From positions 18,182,501 through 18,246,500 of the forward strand of contig NW_027478159.1 in NCBI RefSeq assembly GCF_051020975.1: 64,000 nucleotides of DNA, given 5' to 3'. The position numbers and the translations under genes are program-made. Source of the stretch: Osmia lignaria lignaria (lineage: Eukaryota > Arthropoda > Insecta > Hymenoptera > Megachilidae). This document shows, piece by piece, positions 40,358-51,305 of the stretch; position 1 is the stretch's first letter, and every line of letters begins with the position of its first letter. The notes below the pieces were generated by a model, which was given only the letters and a program-made list of their open reading frames with translations, was not told the origin of the DNA and searched no databases.

Positions 40358-41967
40358 GATCAGATGCGTAGTTCTCGAGATATATCAAGATATTTAAAAG
40401 TTCCGAACCCGCACCAACATAATAGAGATACAGAAACACCGTTGCCCCTTTCTTTGAGATAACTCTGCACTATTGCGAGCTGCAAATGCCACTTCCAGCT
40501 TAGCTGTGCAGAGGAAGAACAACAAGAAGAAGAAATATCTCGAAATATGTCCGTCAGGCCAGTTCCTTTGAGCTGAATCTGCAAATATCTCGGAAACGAA
40601 GCGAGCTATGGCAAAATGTTAAGAGACGTTTTTTATAGAGAATTATGTTTCCTACAATTTATGTTCTATGATATTTTTTGATCAGAAGCGTAGTTTTCGA
40701 GATATATCGAGATATTTAAAAGTTCCGAAGCCGCACCAACATAATAGAGATACAGAAACACCGTGGCCCCTTTCTTTGAGATAACTCTGCACTAGTGCGA
40801 GCCGCAAATGCCACTTCCAGCTTAGCTGTGCAGAAGAAGAACAACAAGAAGAAGAAATATCTCGAAATATGTCCGTCAGGCCCCTTCCCTTGAGATATAT
40901 CTGCAAATATCTCGGAAACGAAGCGAGCTATGGCAAAATGTTAAGAGACCTTTTTTGTAGAGAATTATGTTTCCTACAATTTATGTTCTATGATATTTTT
41001 TGATCAGAAGCGTAGTTCTCGAGATATATCGAGATATTTAAAAGTTCCGAAGCCGCACCAACATAATAGAGATACAGAAACACCGTGGCCCCTTTCTTTG
41101 AGATAACTCTGCACTAGTGCGAGCCGCAAATGCCACTTCCAGCTTAGCTGTGCAGAAGAAGAACAACAAGAAGAAGAAATATCTCGAAATACGTCCGTCA
41201 GCCCCCTTCCCTTGAGATATATCTGCAAATATCTCGGAAACGAAGCGAGCTATGGCAAAATGTTAAGAGACCTTTTTTGTAGAGAATAATGTTTCCTATA
41301 ATTTACGTTCTATGATATTTTTTGATCAGAAGCGTAGTTTTCGAGATATATCGAGATATTTAAAAGTTCCGAAGCCGCACCAACATAATAGAGATACAGA
41401 AACACCGTGGCCCCTTTCTTTGAGATAACTCTGCACTATTGCGACCTGCAAATGCCACTTCCAGCTCAGCTGTGCAGAAGAAGAACAACAAGAAGAAGAA
41501 ATATCTCGAAATATGTCCGTCAGGCCCCTTCCCTTGAGATAAATCTGCAAATATCTCGGAAACGAAGCGAGCTATGGCAAAATGTTAAGAGACCTTTTTT
41601 GTAGAGAATTCTGTTTGCTACAATTTATGTTCTATGAAATTTTTTGATCAGAAGCGTAGTTTTCGAGATATATCGAGATATTTAAAAGTTCCGAAGCCGC
41701 ACCAACATAATAGAGATACAGAAACACCGTGGCCCCTTTCTTCGAGATAACTCTGCACTAGTGCGAGCCGCAAATGCCACTTCCAGCTTAGCTGTGCAGA
41801 AGAAGAACAACAAGAAGAAGAAATATCTCGAAATATGTCCGTCAGGCCCCTTCCCTTGAGATAAATCTGCAAATATCTCGGAAACGAAGCGAGCTATGGC
41901 AAAATGTTAAGAGACCTTTTTTGTAGAGAATTAAGTTTCCTACTTTTTATGTTCTATGATATTTTTT
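40358..41967. repeat. 5-mer HOR copy 1 (1610 bp)
   Basis: A type Q leader with GAACCCGCACC is followed by four type II or hybrid monomers. The last begins after GAATTCTGTTTGC and CTATGAAATT and carries TTTCTTCGAG. The rare marks of the first three and the fifth units recur 1610 bp on. The fourth unit (41324) instead has GACCTGC and CAGCTCAGCTG. Confidence 0.85.
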
Positions 41968-43577
41968 GATCAGATGCGTAGTTCTCGAGATATATCAAGA
42001 TATTTAAAAGTTCCGAACCCGCACCAACATAATAGAGATACAGAAACACCGTTGCCCCTTTCTTTGAGATAACTCTGCACTATTGCGAGCTGCAAATGCC
42101 ACTTCCAGCTTAGCTGTGCAGAGGAAGAACAACAAGAAGAAGAAATATCTCGAAATATGTCCGTCAGGCCAGTTCCTTTGAGCTGAATCTGCAAATATCT
42201 CGGAAACGAAGCGAGCTATGGCAAAATGTTAAGAGACGTTTTTTATAGAGAATTATGTTTCCTACAATTTATGTTCTATGATATTTTTTGATCAGAAGCG
42301 TAGTTTTCGAGATATATCGAGATATTTAAAAGTTCCGAAGCCGCACCAACATAATAGAGATACAGAAACACCGTGGCCCCTTTCTTTGAGATAACTCTGC
42401 ACTAGTGCGAGCCGCAAATGCCACTTCCAGCTTAGCTGTGCAGAAGAAGAACAACAAGAAGAAGAAATATCTCGAAATATGTCCGTCAGGCCCCTTCCCT
42501 TGAGATATATCTGCAAATATCTCGGAAACGAAGCGAGCTATGGCAAAATGTTAAGAGACCTTTTTTGTAGAGAATTATGTTTCCTACAATTTATGTTCTA
42601 TGATATTTTTTGATCAGAAGCGTAGTTCTCGAGATATATCGAGATATTTAAAAGTTCCGAAGCCGCACCAACATAATAGAGATACAGAAACACCGTGGCC
42701 CCTTTCTTTGAGATAACTCTGCACTAGTGCGAGCCGCAAATGCCACTTCCAGCTTAGCTGTGCAGAAGAAGAACAACAAGAAGAAGAAATATCTCGAAAT
42801 ATGTCCGTCAGGCCCCTTCCCTTGAGATAAATCTGCAAATATCTCGGAAACGAAGCGAGCTATGGCAAAATGTTAAGAGACCTTTTTTGTAGAGAATTAA
42901 GTTTCCTACTTTTTATGTTCCATGATATTTTTTGATCAGATGCGTAGTTCTCGAGATATATCAAGATATTTAAAAGTTCCGAACCCGCACCAACATAATA
43001 GAGATACAGAAACACCGTTGCCCCTTTCTTTGAGATAACTCTGCACTATTGCGAGCTGCAAATGCCACTTCCAGCTTAGCTGTGCAGAGGAAGAACAACA
43101 AGAAGAAGAAATATCTCGAAATATGTCCGTCAGGCCAGTTCCTTTGAGCTGAATCTGCAAATATCTCGGAAACGAAGCGAGCTATGGCAAAATGTTAAGA
43201 GACCTTTTTTGTAGAGAATTCTGTTTGCTACAATTTATGTTCTATGAAATTTTTTGATCAGAAGCGTAGTTTTCGAGATATATCGAGATATTTAAAAGTT
43301 CCGAAGCCGCACCAACATAATAGAGATACAGAAACACCGTGGCCCCTTTCTTCGAGATAACTCTGCACTAGTGCGAGCCGCAAATGCCACTTCCAGCTTA
43401 GCTGTGCAGAAGAAGAACAACAAGAAGAAGAAATATCTCGAAATATGTCCGACAGGCCCCTTCCCTTGAGATAAATCTGCAAATATCTCGGAAACGAAGC
43501 GAGCTATGGCGAAATGTTAAGAGACCTTTTTTGTAGAGAATTAAGTTTCCTACTTTTTATCTTCTATGATATTTTTT
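41968..43577. repeat. 5-mer HOR copy 2 (1610 bp)
   Basis: Partner of 40358-41967. Units 1, 2, 3 and 5 match; unit 4 (42934) is a second type Q unit instead of the GACCTGC unit. GAATTCTGTTTGC recurs at 43217 against 41607. A private change is CCGACAGG near 43448. Confidence 0.85.
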
Positions 43578-44881
43578 GATCAGATGCGTAGTTCTCGAGA
43601 TATATCAAGATATTTAAAAGTTCCGAAGCCGCACCAACATAATAGAGATACAGAAACACCGTGGCCCCTCTCTTTGAGATAACTCTGCACTATTGCGAGC
43701 TGCAAATGCCACTTCCAGCTTAGCTGTGCAGAAGAAGAACAACAAGAAGAAGAAATATCTCGAAATATGTCCGTCAGGCCCCTTCCCTTGAGATAAATCT
43801 GCAAATATCTCGGAAACGAAGCGAGCTATGGCAAAATGTTTAGAGACCTTTCTTGTAGAGAATTAAGTTTCCTACTTTTTATCTTCTATGATATTTTTTG
43901 ATCAGATGCGTAGTTCTCGAGATATATCAAGATATTTAAAAGTTCCGAAGCCGCACCAACATAATAGAGATACAGAAACACCGTGGCCCCTTTCTTTGAG
44001 ATAACTCTGCACTATTGCGCGCTGCAAATGCCACTTCCAGCTTAGCTGTGCAGAAGAAGAACAACAAGAAGAAGAAATATCTCGAAATATGTCCATCAGG
44101 ACCCTTCCCTTGAGATAAATCTGCAAATATCTCGGAAACGAAGCGAGCTATGGCAAAATGTTAAGGGACCTTTTTTGTAGAGAATAATGTTTCCTACAAT
44201 TTACGTTCTATGATCTTTTTTGATCAGAAGCGTAGTTTTCGAGATATATCGAAATATTTTAAAGTTCCGAAGCCGCACCAACATAATAGAGATACAGAAA
44301 CACCGTGGCCACTTTCTTTGAGATAACTCTGCACTATTGCGACCTGCAAATGCCACTTCCAGCTCAGCTGTGCAGAAGAAGAACAACAAGAAGAAGAAAT
44401 ATCTCGAAATATGTCCGTCAGGCCCCTTCCCTTGAGATAAATCTGCAAATATCTCGGAAACGAAGCGAGCTATGGCGAAATGTTAAGAGACCTTTTTTGT
44501 AGAGAATTAAGTTTCCTACTTTTTATGTAGTATGATATTTTTTGATCAGATGCGTAGTTCTCGAGATATATCAAGATATTTAAAAGTTCCGAAGCCGCAC
44601 CAACATAATAGAGATACAGAAACACCGTGGCCCCTTTCTTTGAGATAACTCTGCACTATTGCGACCTGCAAATGCCACTTCCAGCTCAGCTGTGCAGAAG
44701 AAGAACAACAAGAAGAAGAAATATCTCGAAATATGTCCGTCAGGCCCCTTCCCTTGAGATAAATCTGCAAATATCTCGGAAACGAAGCGAGCTATGGCAA
44801 AATGTTAAGAGACCTTTTTTGTAGAGAATTAAGTTTCCTACTTTTTATGTTCTATGATATTTTTTGATCAGATGCGTAGTT

Positions 44882-44887
44882 CTCGAG
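44882..44887. other. CTCGAG palindrome, diagnostic of type I
   Basis: CTCGAG is present at monomer 17-22 in type I units and in the 52-62 kb hybrids. Type II units read TTCGAG and lack it. Together with the TGATCA at the monomer junction it is a simple physical marker of variant class. Confidence 0.8.
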
Positions 44888-44898
44888 ATATATCAAGA

Positions 44899-44908
44899 TA
44901 TTTAAAAG
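44899..44908 (+). promoter_or_regulatory. TATA-like TATTTAAAAG box, one per monomer
   Basis: TATTTAAAAG at monomer 34-43 resembles a TATA box and is nearly invariant across the array (exceptions include TATTCAAAAG at 4019, TATTTGAAAG at 11422 and TATTTTAAAG at 44256). No other promoter element is recognisable around it. Conservation may simply reflect homogenisation, so promoter function is speculative. Confidence 0.2.
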
Positions 44909-44946
44909 TTCCGAAGCCGCACCAACATAATAGAGATACAGAAACA

Positions 44947-44977
44947 CCGTGGCCCCTTTCTTTGAGATAACTCTGCA
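44947..44977. repeat. Internal subrepeat, copy 1 (monomer 82-112)
   Basis: This segment starts CCGTGGCCCC and ends GAGATAACTCTGCA. It aligns with 45059-45091 of the same monomer at 28 of 31 positions, after a 2-bp gap following CCGT. Similarity continues past it: GCGAGCTGCAAATG at 44983-44996 resembles GCGAGCTATGGCAAAATG at 45109-45126. The pair is present in essentially every monomer, so the duplication predates array growth. Confidence 0.85.
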
Positions 44978-45003
44978 CTATTGCGAGCTGCAAATGCCAC
45001 TTC

Positions 45004-45014
45004 CAGCTTAGCTG
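45004..45014. repeat. CAGCTTAGCTG palindrome
   Basis: This is a perfect 5-bp inverted repeat around a central T at monomer 139-149. CTGCA just upstream and TGCAG just downstream form an outer inverted pair. The palindrome is broken (CAGTTTAGCTG) in the class of monomers that instead gains a CTGGAA/TTCCAG inverted repeat, as at 55614-55632. Confidence 0.8.
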
Positions 45015-45017
45015 TGC

Positions 45018-45043
45018 AGAAGAAGAACAACAAGAAGAAGAAA
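45018..45043. repeat. GAA/CAA trinucleotide tract
   Basis: A 26-bp T-free stretch of AAG/AAC triplets lies at monomer 153-178 in every unit. It carries many class-marking single-base changes: AGAGGAAC, GAGGAAGAAC, AAGACCAAC, GAATAACAAC and AAGGACAAC. One 3-bp loss, in the unit 8494-8812, fits replication slippage of one triplet. Confidence 0.85.
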
Positions 45044-45058
45044 TATCTCGAAATATGT

Positions 45059-45091
45059 CCGTCAGGCCCCTTCCCTTGAGATAAATCTGCA
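45059..45091. repeat. Internal subrepeat, copy 2 (monomer 194-226)
   Basis: This segment starts CCGTCAGGCCCC and ends GAGATAAATCTGCA, and is the partner of 44947-44977. Variation is concentrated here. One class reads GGCCAGTTCCTTTGAGCTG instead of the C-rich form, others read GGACCC or CCTTACC, and each form marks particular HOR positions. Confidence 0.85.
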
Positions 45092-45099
45092 AATATCTC
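45078..45099. repeat. GAGATA/TATCTC inverted repeat
   Basis: GAGATA at monomer 213-218 and TATCTC at 229-234 form a 6-bp inverted repeat with a 10-base loop. In units reading GAGATATATC the stem extends to 7 bp (GAGATAT with ATATCTC). It is present in nearly every monomer. Confidence 0.7.
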
Positions 45100-45187
45100 G
45101 GAAACGTAGCGAGCTATGGCAAAATGTTTAGAGACCTTTCTTGTAGAGAATTAAGTTTCCTACTTTTTATGTAGTATGATATTTTCT

Positions 45188-48100
45188 GATCAGATGCGTA
45201 GTTCTCGAGATATATCAAGATATTTAAAAGTTCCGAAGCCGCACCAACATAATAGAGATACAGAAACACCGTGGCCCCTTTCTTTGAGATAACTCTGCAC
45301 TATTGCGCGCTGCAAATGCCACTTCCAGCTTAGCTGTGCAGAAGAAGACCAACAAGAAGAAGAAATGTCTCGAAATATGTCCGTCAGGCCTCTTCCCTTG
45401 AGATAAATCTGCAAATATCTCGGAAACGAAGCGAGCTATGGCAAAATGTTAAGAGACCTTTTTTGTAGAGAATTCAGTTTCCTACTTTTTATGTTCTATG
45501 ATATTTTTCGATCAGAGGCGTAGTTCTCGAGATATATCGAGATATTTAAAAGTTCCGAAGCCGCACCAACATAATAGAGATACAGAAACACCGTGGCCCC
45601 TTTCTTTGAGATAACTCTGCACTATTGCGAGCTGCAAATGCCACTTCCAGCTTAGCTGTGCAGAAGAAGAACAACAAGAAGAAGAAATATCTCGAAATAT
45701 GTCCGTCAGGCCCCTTCCCTTGAGATATATCTGCAAATATCTCGGAAACGAAGCGAGCTATGGCAAAATGTTAAGAGACTGTTTTTGTAGAGAATTAAGT
45801 TTCCTACTTTTTATCTTCTATGATATTTTTTGATCAGACGCGTAGTTCTCGAGATATATCAAGATATTTAAAAGTTCCGAAGCCGCACCAACATAATAGA
45901 TATACAGAAACACCGTGGCCCCTTTCTTTGAGATAACTCTGCACTATTGCGAGCTGCAAATGCCACTTCCAGCTTAGCTGTGCAGAAGAAGAACAACAAG
46001 AAGAAGAAATATCTCCAAATATGTCCGTCAGGCCCCTTCCCTTGAGATAAATCTGCAAATATCTCGGAAACGAAGCGAGCTATGGCAAAATGTTTAGAGA
46101 CCTTTCTTGTAGAGAATTAAGTTTCCTACTTTTTATGTAGTATGATATTTTCTGATCAGATGCGTAGTTCTCGAGATATATCAAGATATTTAAAAGTTCC
46201 GAAGCCGCACCAACATAATAGAGATACAGAAACACCGTGGCCCCTTTCTTTGAGATAACTCTGCACTATTGCGCGCTGCAAATGCCACTTCCAGCTTAGC
46301 TGTGCAGAAGAAGACCAACAAGAAGAAGAAATATCTCGAAATATGTCCGTCAGGCCTCTTCCCTTGAGATAAATCTGCAAATATCTCGGAAACGAAGCGA
46401 GCTATGGCAAAATGTTAAGAGACCTTTTTTGTAGAGAATTCAGTTTCCTACTTTTTATGTTCTATGATATTTTTCGATCAGAGGCGTAGTTCTCGAGATA
46501 TATAGAGATATTTAAAAGTTCCGAAGCCGCACCAACATAATAGAGATACAGAAACACCGTGGCCCCTTTCTTTGAGATAACTCTGCACTATTGCGAGCTG
46601 CAAATGCCACTTCCAGCTTAGCTGTGCAGAGGAAGAACAACAAGAAGAAGAAATATCTCGAAATATGTCCGTCAGGCCCCTTCCCTTGAGATATATCTGC
46701 AAATATCTCGGAAACGAAGCGAGCTATGGCAAAATGTTAAGAGACTGTTTTTGTAGAGAATTAAGTTTCCTACTTTTTATCTTCTATGATATTTTTTGAT
46801 CAGACGCGTAGTTCTCGAGATATATCAAGATATTTAAACGTTCCGAAGCCGCACCAACATAATAGAGATACAGAAACACCGTGGCCCCTTTCTTTGAGAT
46901 AACTCTGCACTATTGCGAGCTGCAAATGCCACTTCCAGCTTAGCTGTGCAGAAGAAGAACAACAAGAAGAAGAAATATCTCCAAATATGTCCGTCAGGCC
47001 CCTTCCCTTGAGATAAATCTGCAAATATCTCGGAAACGAAGCGAGCTATGGCAAAATGTTTAGAGACCTTTCTTGTAGAGAATTAAGTTTCCTACTTTTT
47101 ATGTAGTATGATATTTTTTGATCAGATGCGTAGTTCTCGAGATATATCAAGATATTTAAAAGTTCCGAAGCCGCACCAACATAATAGAGATACAGAAACA
47201 CCGTGGCCCCTTTCTTTGAGATAACTCTGCACTATTGCGCGCTGCAAATGCCACTTCCAGCTTAGCTGTGCAGAAGAAGAACAACAAGAAGAAGAAATAT
47301 CTCCAAATATGTCCGTCAGGCCCCTTCCCTTGAGATAAATCTGCAAATATCTCGGAAACGAAGCGAGCTATGGCGAAATGTTAAGAGACCTTTTTTGTAG
47401 AGAATTAAGTTTCCTACTTTTTATGTAGTATGATATTTTTTGATCAGATGCGTAGTTCTCGAGATATATCAAGATATTTAAAAGTTCCGATGCCGCACCA
47501 ACATAATAGAGATACAGAAACACCGTGGCCCCTTTCTTTGAGATAACTCTGCACTATTGCGACCTGCAAATGCCACTTCCAGCTCAGCTGTGCAGAAGAA
47601 GAACAACAAGAAGAAGAAATATCTCGAAATATGTCCGTCAGGCCCCTTCCCTTGAGATAAATCTGCAAATATCTCGGAAACGAAGCGAGCTATGGCAAAA
47701 TGTTTAGAGACCTTTCTTGTAGAGAATTAAGTTTCCTACTTTTTATGTAGTATGATATTTTCTGATCAGATGCGTAGTTCTCGAGATATATCAAGATATT
47801 TAAAAGTTCCGAAGCCGCACCAACATAATAGAGATACAGAAACACCGTGGCCCCTTTCTTTGAGATAACTCTGCACTATTGCGCGCTGCAAATGCCACTT
47901 CCAGCTTAGCTGTGCAGAAGAAGACCAACAAGAAGAAGAAATATCTCGAAATATGTCCGTCAGGCCTCTTCCCTTGAGATAAATCTGCAAATATCTCGGA
48001 AACGAAGCGAGCTATGGCAAAATGTTAAGAGACCTTTTTTGTAGAGAATTCAGTTTCCTACTTTTTATGTTCTATGATATTTTTCGATCAGAGGCGTAGT

Positions 48101-51100
48101 TCTCGAGATATATCGAGATATTTAAAAGTTCCGAAGCCGCACCAACATAATAGAGATACAGAAACACCGTGGCCCCTTTCTTTGAGATAACTCTGCACTA
48201 TTGCGAGCTGCAAATGCCACTTCCAGCTGAGCTGTGCAGAAGAAGAACAACAAGAAGAAGAAATATCTCGAAATATGTCCGTCAGGCCCCTTCCCTTGAG
48301 ATATATCTGCAAATATCTCGGAAACGAAGCGAGCTATGGCAAAATGTTAAGAGACTGTTTTTGTAGAGAATTAAGTTTCCTACTTTTTATCTTCTATGAT
48401 ATTTTTTGATCAGACGCGTAGTTCTCGAGATATATCAAGATATTTAAAAGTTCCGAAGCCGCACCAACATAATAGATATACAGAAACACCGTGGCCCCTT
48501 TCTTTGAGATAACTCTGCACTATTGCGAGCTGCAAATGCCACTTCCAGCTTAGCTGTGCAGAAGAAGAACAACAAGAAGAAGAAATATCTCCAAATATGT
48601 CCGTCAGGCCCCTTCCCTTGAGATAAATCTGCAAATATCTCGGAAACGAAGCGAGCTATGGCAAAATGTTTAGAGACCTTTCTTGTAGAGAATTAAGTTT
48701 CCTACTTTTTATGTAGTATGATATTTTCTGATCAGATGCGTAGTTCTCGAGATATATCAAGATATTTAAAAGTTCCGAAGCCGCACCAACATAATAGAGA
48801 TACAGAAACACCGTGGCCCCTTTCTTTGAGATAACTCTGCACTATTGCGCGCTGCAAATGCCACTTCCAGCTTAGCTGTGCAGAAGAAGACCAACAAGAA
48901 GAAGAAATATCTCGAAATATGTCCGTCAGGCCTCTTCCCTTGAGATAAATCTGCAAATATCTCGGAAACGAAGCGAGCTATGGCAAAATGTTAAGAGACC
49001 TTTTTTGTAGAGAATTCAGTTTCCTACTTTTTATGTTCTATGATATTTTGCGATCAGAGGCGTAGTTCTCGAGATATATCGAGATATTTAAAAGTTCCGA
49101 AGCCGCACCAACATAATAGAGATACAGAAACACCGTGGCCCCTTTCTTTGAGATAACTCTGCACTATTGCGAGCTGCAAATGCCACTTCCAGCTTAGCTG
49201 TGCAGAGGAAGAACAACAAGAAGAAGAAATATCTCGAAATATGTCCGTCAGGCCCCTTCCCTTGAGATATATCTGCAAATATCTCGGAAACGAAGCGAGC
49301 TATGGCAAAATGTTAAGAGACTGTTTTTGTAGAGAATTAAGTTTCCTACTTTTTATCTTCTATGATATTTTTTGATCAGACGCGTAGTTCTCGAGATATA
49401 TCAAGATATTTAAAAGTTCCGAAGCCGCACCAACATAATAGATATACAGAAACACCGTGGCCCCTTTCTTTGAGATAACTCTGCACTATTGCGAGCTGCA
49501 AATGCCACTTCCAGCTTAGCTGTGCAGAAGAAGAACAACAAGAAGAAGAAATATCTCCAAATATGTCCGTCAGGCCCCTTCCCTTGAGATAAATCTGCAA
49601 ATATCTCGGAAACGAAGCGAGCTATGGCAAAATGTTTAGAGACCTTTCTTGTAGAGAATTAAGTTTCCTACTTTTTATGTAGTATGATATTTTCTGATCA
49701 GATGCGTAGTTCTCGAGATATATCAAGATATTTAAAAGTTCCGAAGCCGCACCAACATAATAGAGATACAGAAACACCGTGGCCCCTTTCTTTGAGATAA
49801 CTCTGCACTATTGCGCGCTGCAAATGCCACTTCCAGCTTAGCTGTGCAGAAGAAGACCAACAAGAAGAAGAAATATCTCGAAATATGTCCGTCAGGCCTC
49901 TTCCCTTGAGATAAATCTGCAAATATCTCGGAAACGAAGCGAGCTATGGCAAAATGTTAAGAGACCTTTTTTGTAGAGAATTCAGTTTCCTACTTTTTAT
50001 GTTCTATGATATTTTGCGATCAGAGGCGTAGTTCTCGAGATATATCGAGATATTTAAAAGTTCCGAAGCCGCACCAACATAATAGAGATACAGAAACACC
50101 GTGGCCCCTTTCTTTGAGATAACTCTGCACTATTGCGAGCTGCAAATGCCACTTCCAGCTTAGCTGTGCAGAGGAAGAACAACAAGAAGAAGAAATATCT
50201 CGAAATATGTCCGTCAGGCCCCTTCCCTTGAGATATATCTGCAAATATCTCGGAAACGAAGCGAGCTATGGCAAAATGTTTAGAGACCTTTCTTGTAGAG
50301 AATTAAGTTTCCTACTTTTTATGTAGTATGATATTTTTTGATCAGATGCGTAGTTCTCGAGATATATCAAGATATTTAAAAGTTCCGAAGCCGCACCAAC
50401 ATAATAGAGATACAGAAACACCGTGGCCCCTTTCTTTGAGATAACTCTGCACTATTGCGCGCTGCAAATGCCACTTCCAGCTTAGCTGTGCAGAAGAAGA
50501 ACAACAAGAAGAAGAAATATCTCCAAATATGTCCGTCAGGCCCCTTCCCTTGAGATAAATCTGCAAATATCTCGGAAACGAAGCGAGCTATGGCAAAATG
50601 TTTAGAGACCTTTCTTGTAGAGAATTAAGTTTCCTACTTTTTATGTAGTATGATATTTTCTGATCAGATGTGTAGTTCTCGAGATATATCAAGATATTTA
50701 AAAGTTCCGAAGCCGCACCAACATAATAGAGATACAGAAACACCGTGGCCCCTTTCTTTGAGATAACTCTGCACTATTGCGCGCTGCAAATGCCACTTCC
50801 AGCTTAGCTGTGCAGAAGAAGACCAACAAGAAGAAGAAATATCTCGAAATATGTCCGTCAGGCCTCTTCCCTTGAGATAAATCTGCAAATATCTCGGAAA
50901 CGAAGCGAGCTATGGCAAAATGTTAAGAGGCCTTTTTTGTAGAGAATTCAGTTTCCTACTTTTTATGTTCTATGATATTTTTCGATCAGAGGCGTAATTC
51001 TCGAGATATATCGAGATATTTAAAAGTTCCGAAGCCGCACCAACATAATAGAGATACAGAAACACCGTGGCCCCTTTCTTTGAGATAACTCTGCACTATT

Positions 51101-51305
51101 GCGAGCTGCAAATGCCACTTCCAGCTTAGCTGTGCAGAGGAAGAACAACAAGAAGAAGAAATATCTCGAAATATGTCCGTCAGGCCAGTTCCTTTGAGCT
51201 GAATCTGCAAATATCTCGGAAACGAAGCGAGCTATGGCAAAATGTTAAGAGACCTTTTTTGTAGAGAATTAAGTTTCCTACTTTTTATGTTCTATGATAT
51301 TTTTT
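45188..51305. repeat. Trimer HOR domain (p-q-r, 966 bp)
   Basis: Unit p has GTAGTATGAT before it, GCGCGCTGC and AAGACCAAC. Unit q has GAATTCAG, CGATCAGAGG and GAGATATATC. Unit r has AGACTGTTTTTG, TATCTTCTATG, GACGCG and ATCTCCAAATATG. Unit p starts at 45188, 46154, 47764, 48730, 49696 and 50662. The copy starting at 49696 has a p/r hybrid at 50340 in place of r. The last q (50984) carries a type Q tail, and the monomer after it belongs to another class. Confidence 0.9.
47120..47763. repeat. Two-monomer interruption of the trimer domain
   Basis: Unit 47120 is a p/r hybrid: its left part is p-like (GTAGTATGAT before it, GCGCGCTGC) and its right part is r-like (ATCTCCAAATATG). Unit 47442 has GACCTGC and CAGCTCAGCTG and matches 44544, 2898 bp or nine monomers upstream. 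Together they shift the p spacing from 966 to 1610 bp. Confidence 0.8.

Larger units (their letters stand above)
43578..45187. repeat. Five mixed monomers before the trimer domain
   Basis: Two units (44222 and 44544) carry GACCTGC with CAGCTCAGCTG, as do 41324 and 47442. The 44222 unit is unusually divergent (TCTATGATCTTT, TATTTTAAAG, GGCCACTTTC). The last unit, 44866-45187, is the reference monomer used here. Confidence 0.8.
44866..45187. repeat. Reference monomer (type I, near consensus)
   Basis: This 322-bp unit is close to the commonest variant and serves here as the reference for monomer coordinates. Type I is marked by GATCAGATGCG at 1-11, GTTCTCGAG at 14-22, ATCAAGATA at 27-35, CTATTGCGAGCTGC at 113-126 and TTGAGATAAATC at 211-222. 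It is usually flanked by the AAGTTTCCTACTTTTTA end module. One departure from consensus is GTAGCG instead of GAAGCG near 45106-45111. Its own 3' end also reads CCTTTCTTG where most units have a T6 tract. Confidence 0.9.

Noticed and set aside
41407..41604. Plus-strand 65-codon open frame
   Set aside because: It starts at GTG inside the first C-rich block and exists only in units where CAGCTTAGCTG has become CAGCTCAGCTG or CAGCTGAGCTG, which removes a TAG. It is a by-product of satellite variation.
44922..44933. Resemblance of AACATAATAG to a known short Drosophila satellite motif
   Set aside because: The order of bases is different and a ten-base AT-rich similarity is expected by chance.
44866..45187. 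CENP-B box
   Set aside because: I looked for the TTCG....A..CGGG pattern on both strands of the consensus. CTTCGTTTCCGAG on the reverse strand has the TTCG but not the A and CGGG positions.
44866..45187. tRNA or RNA polymerase III promoter (A and B boxes)
   Set aside because: GTTCCGAAGCC only loosely resembles a B box and has an extra base; no A box or cloverleaf is visible. The T6 tracts alone are not enough.
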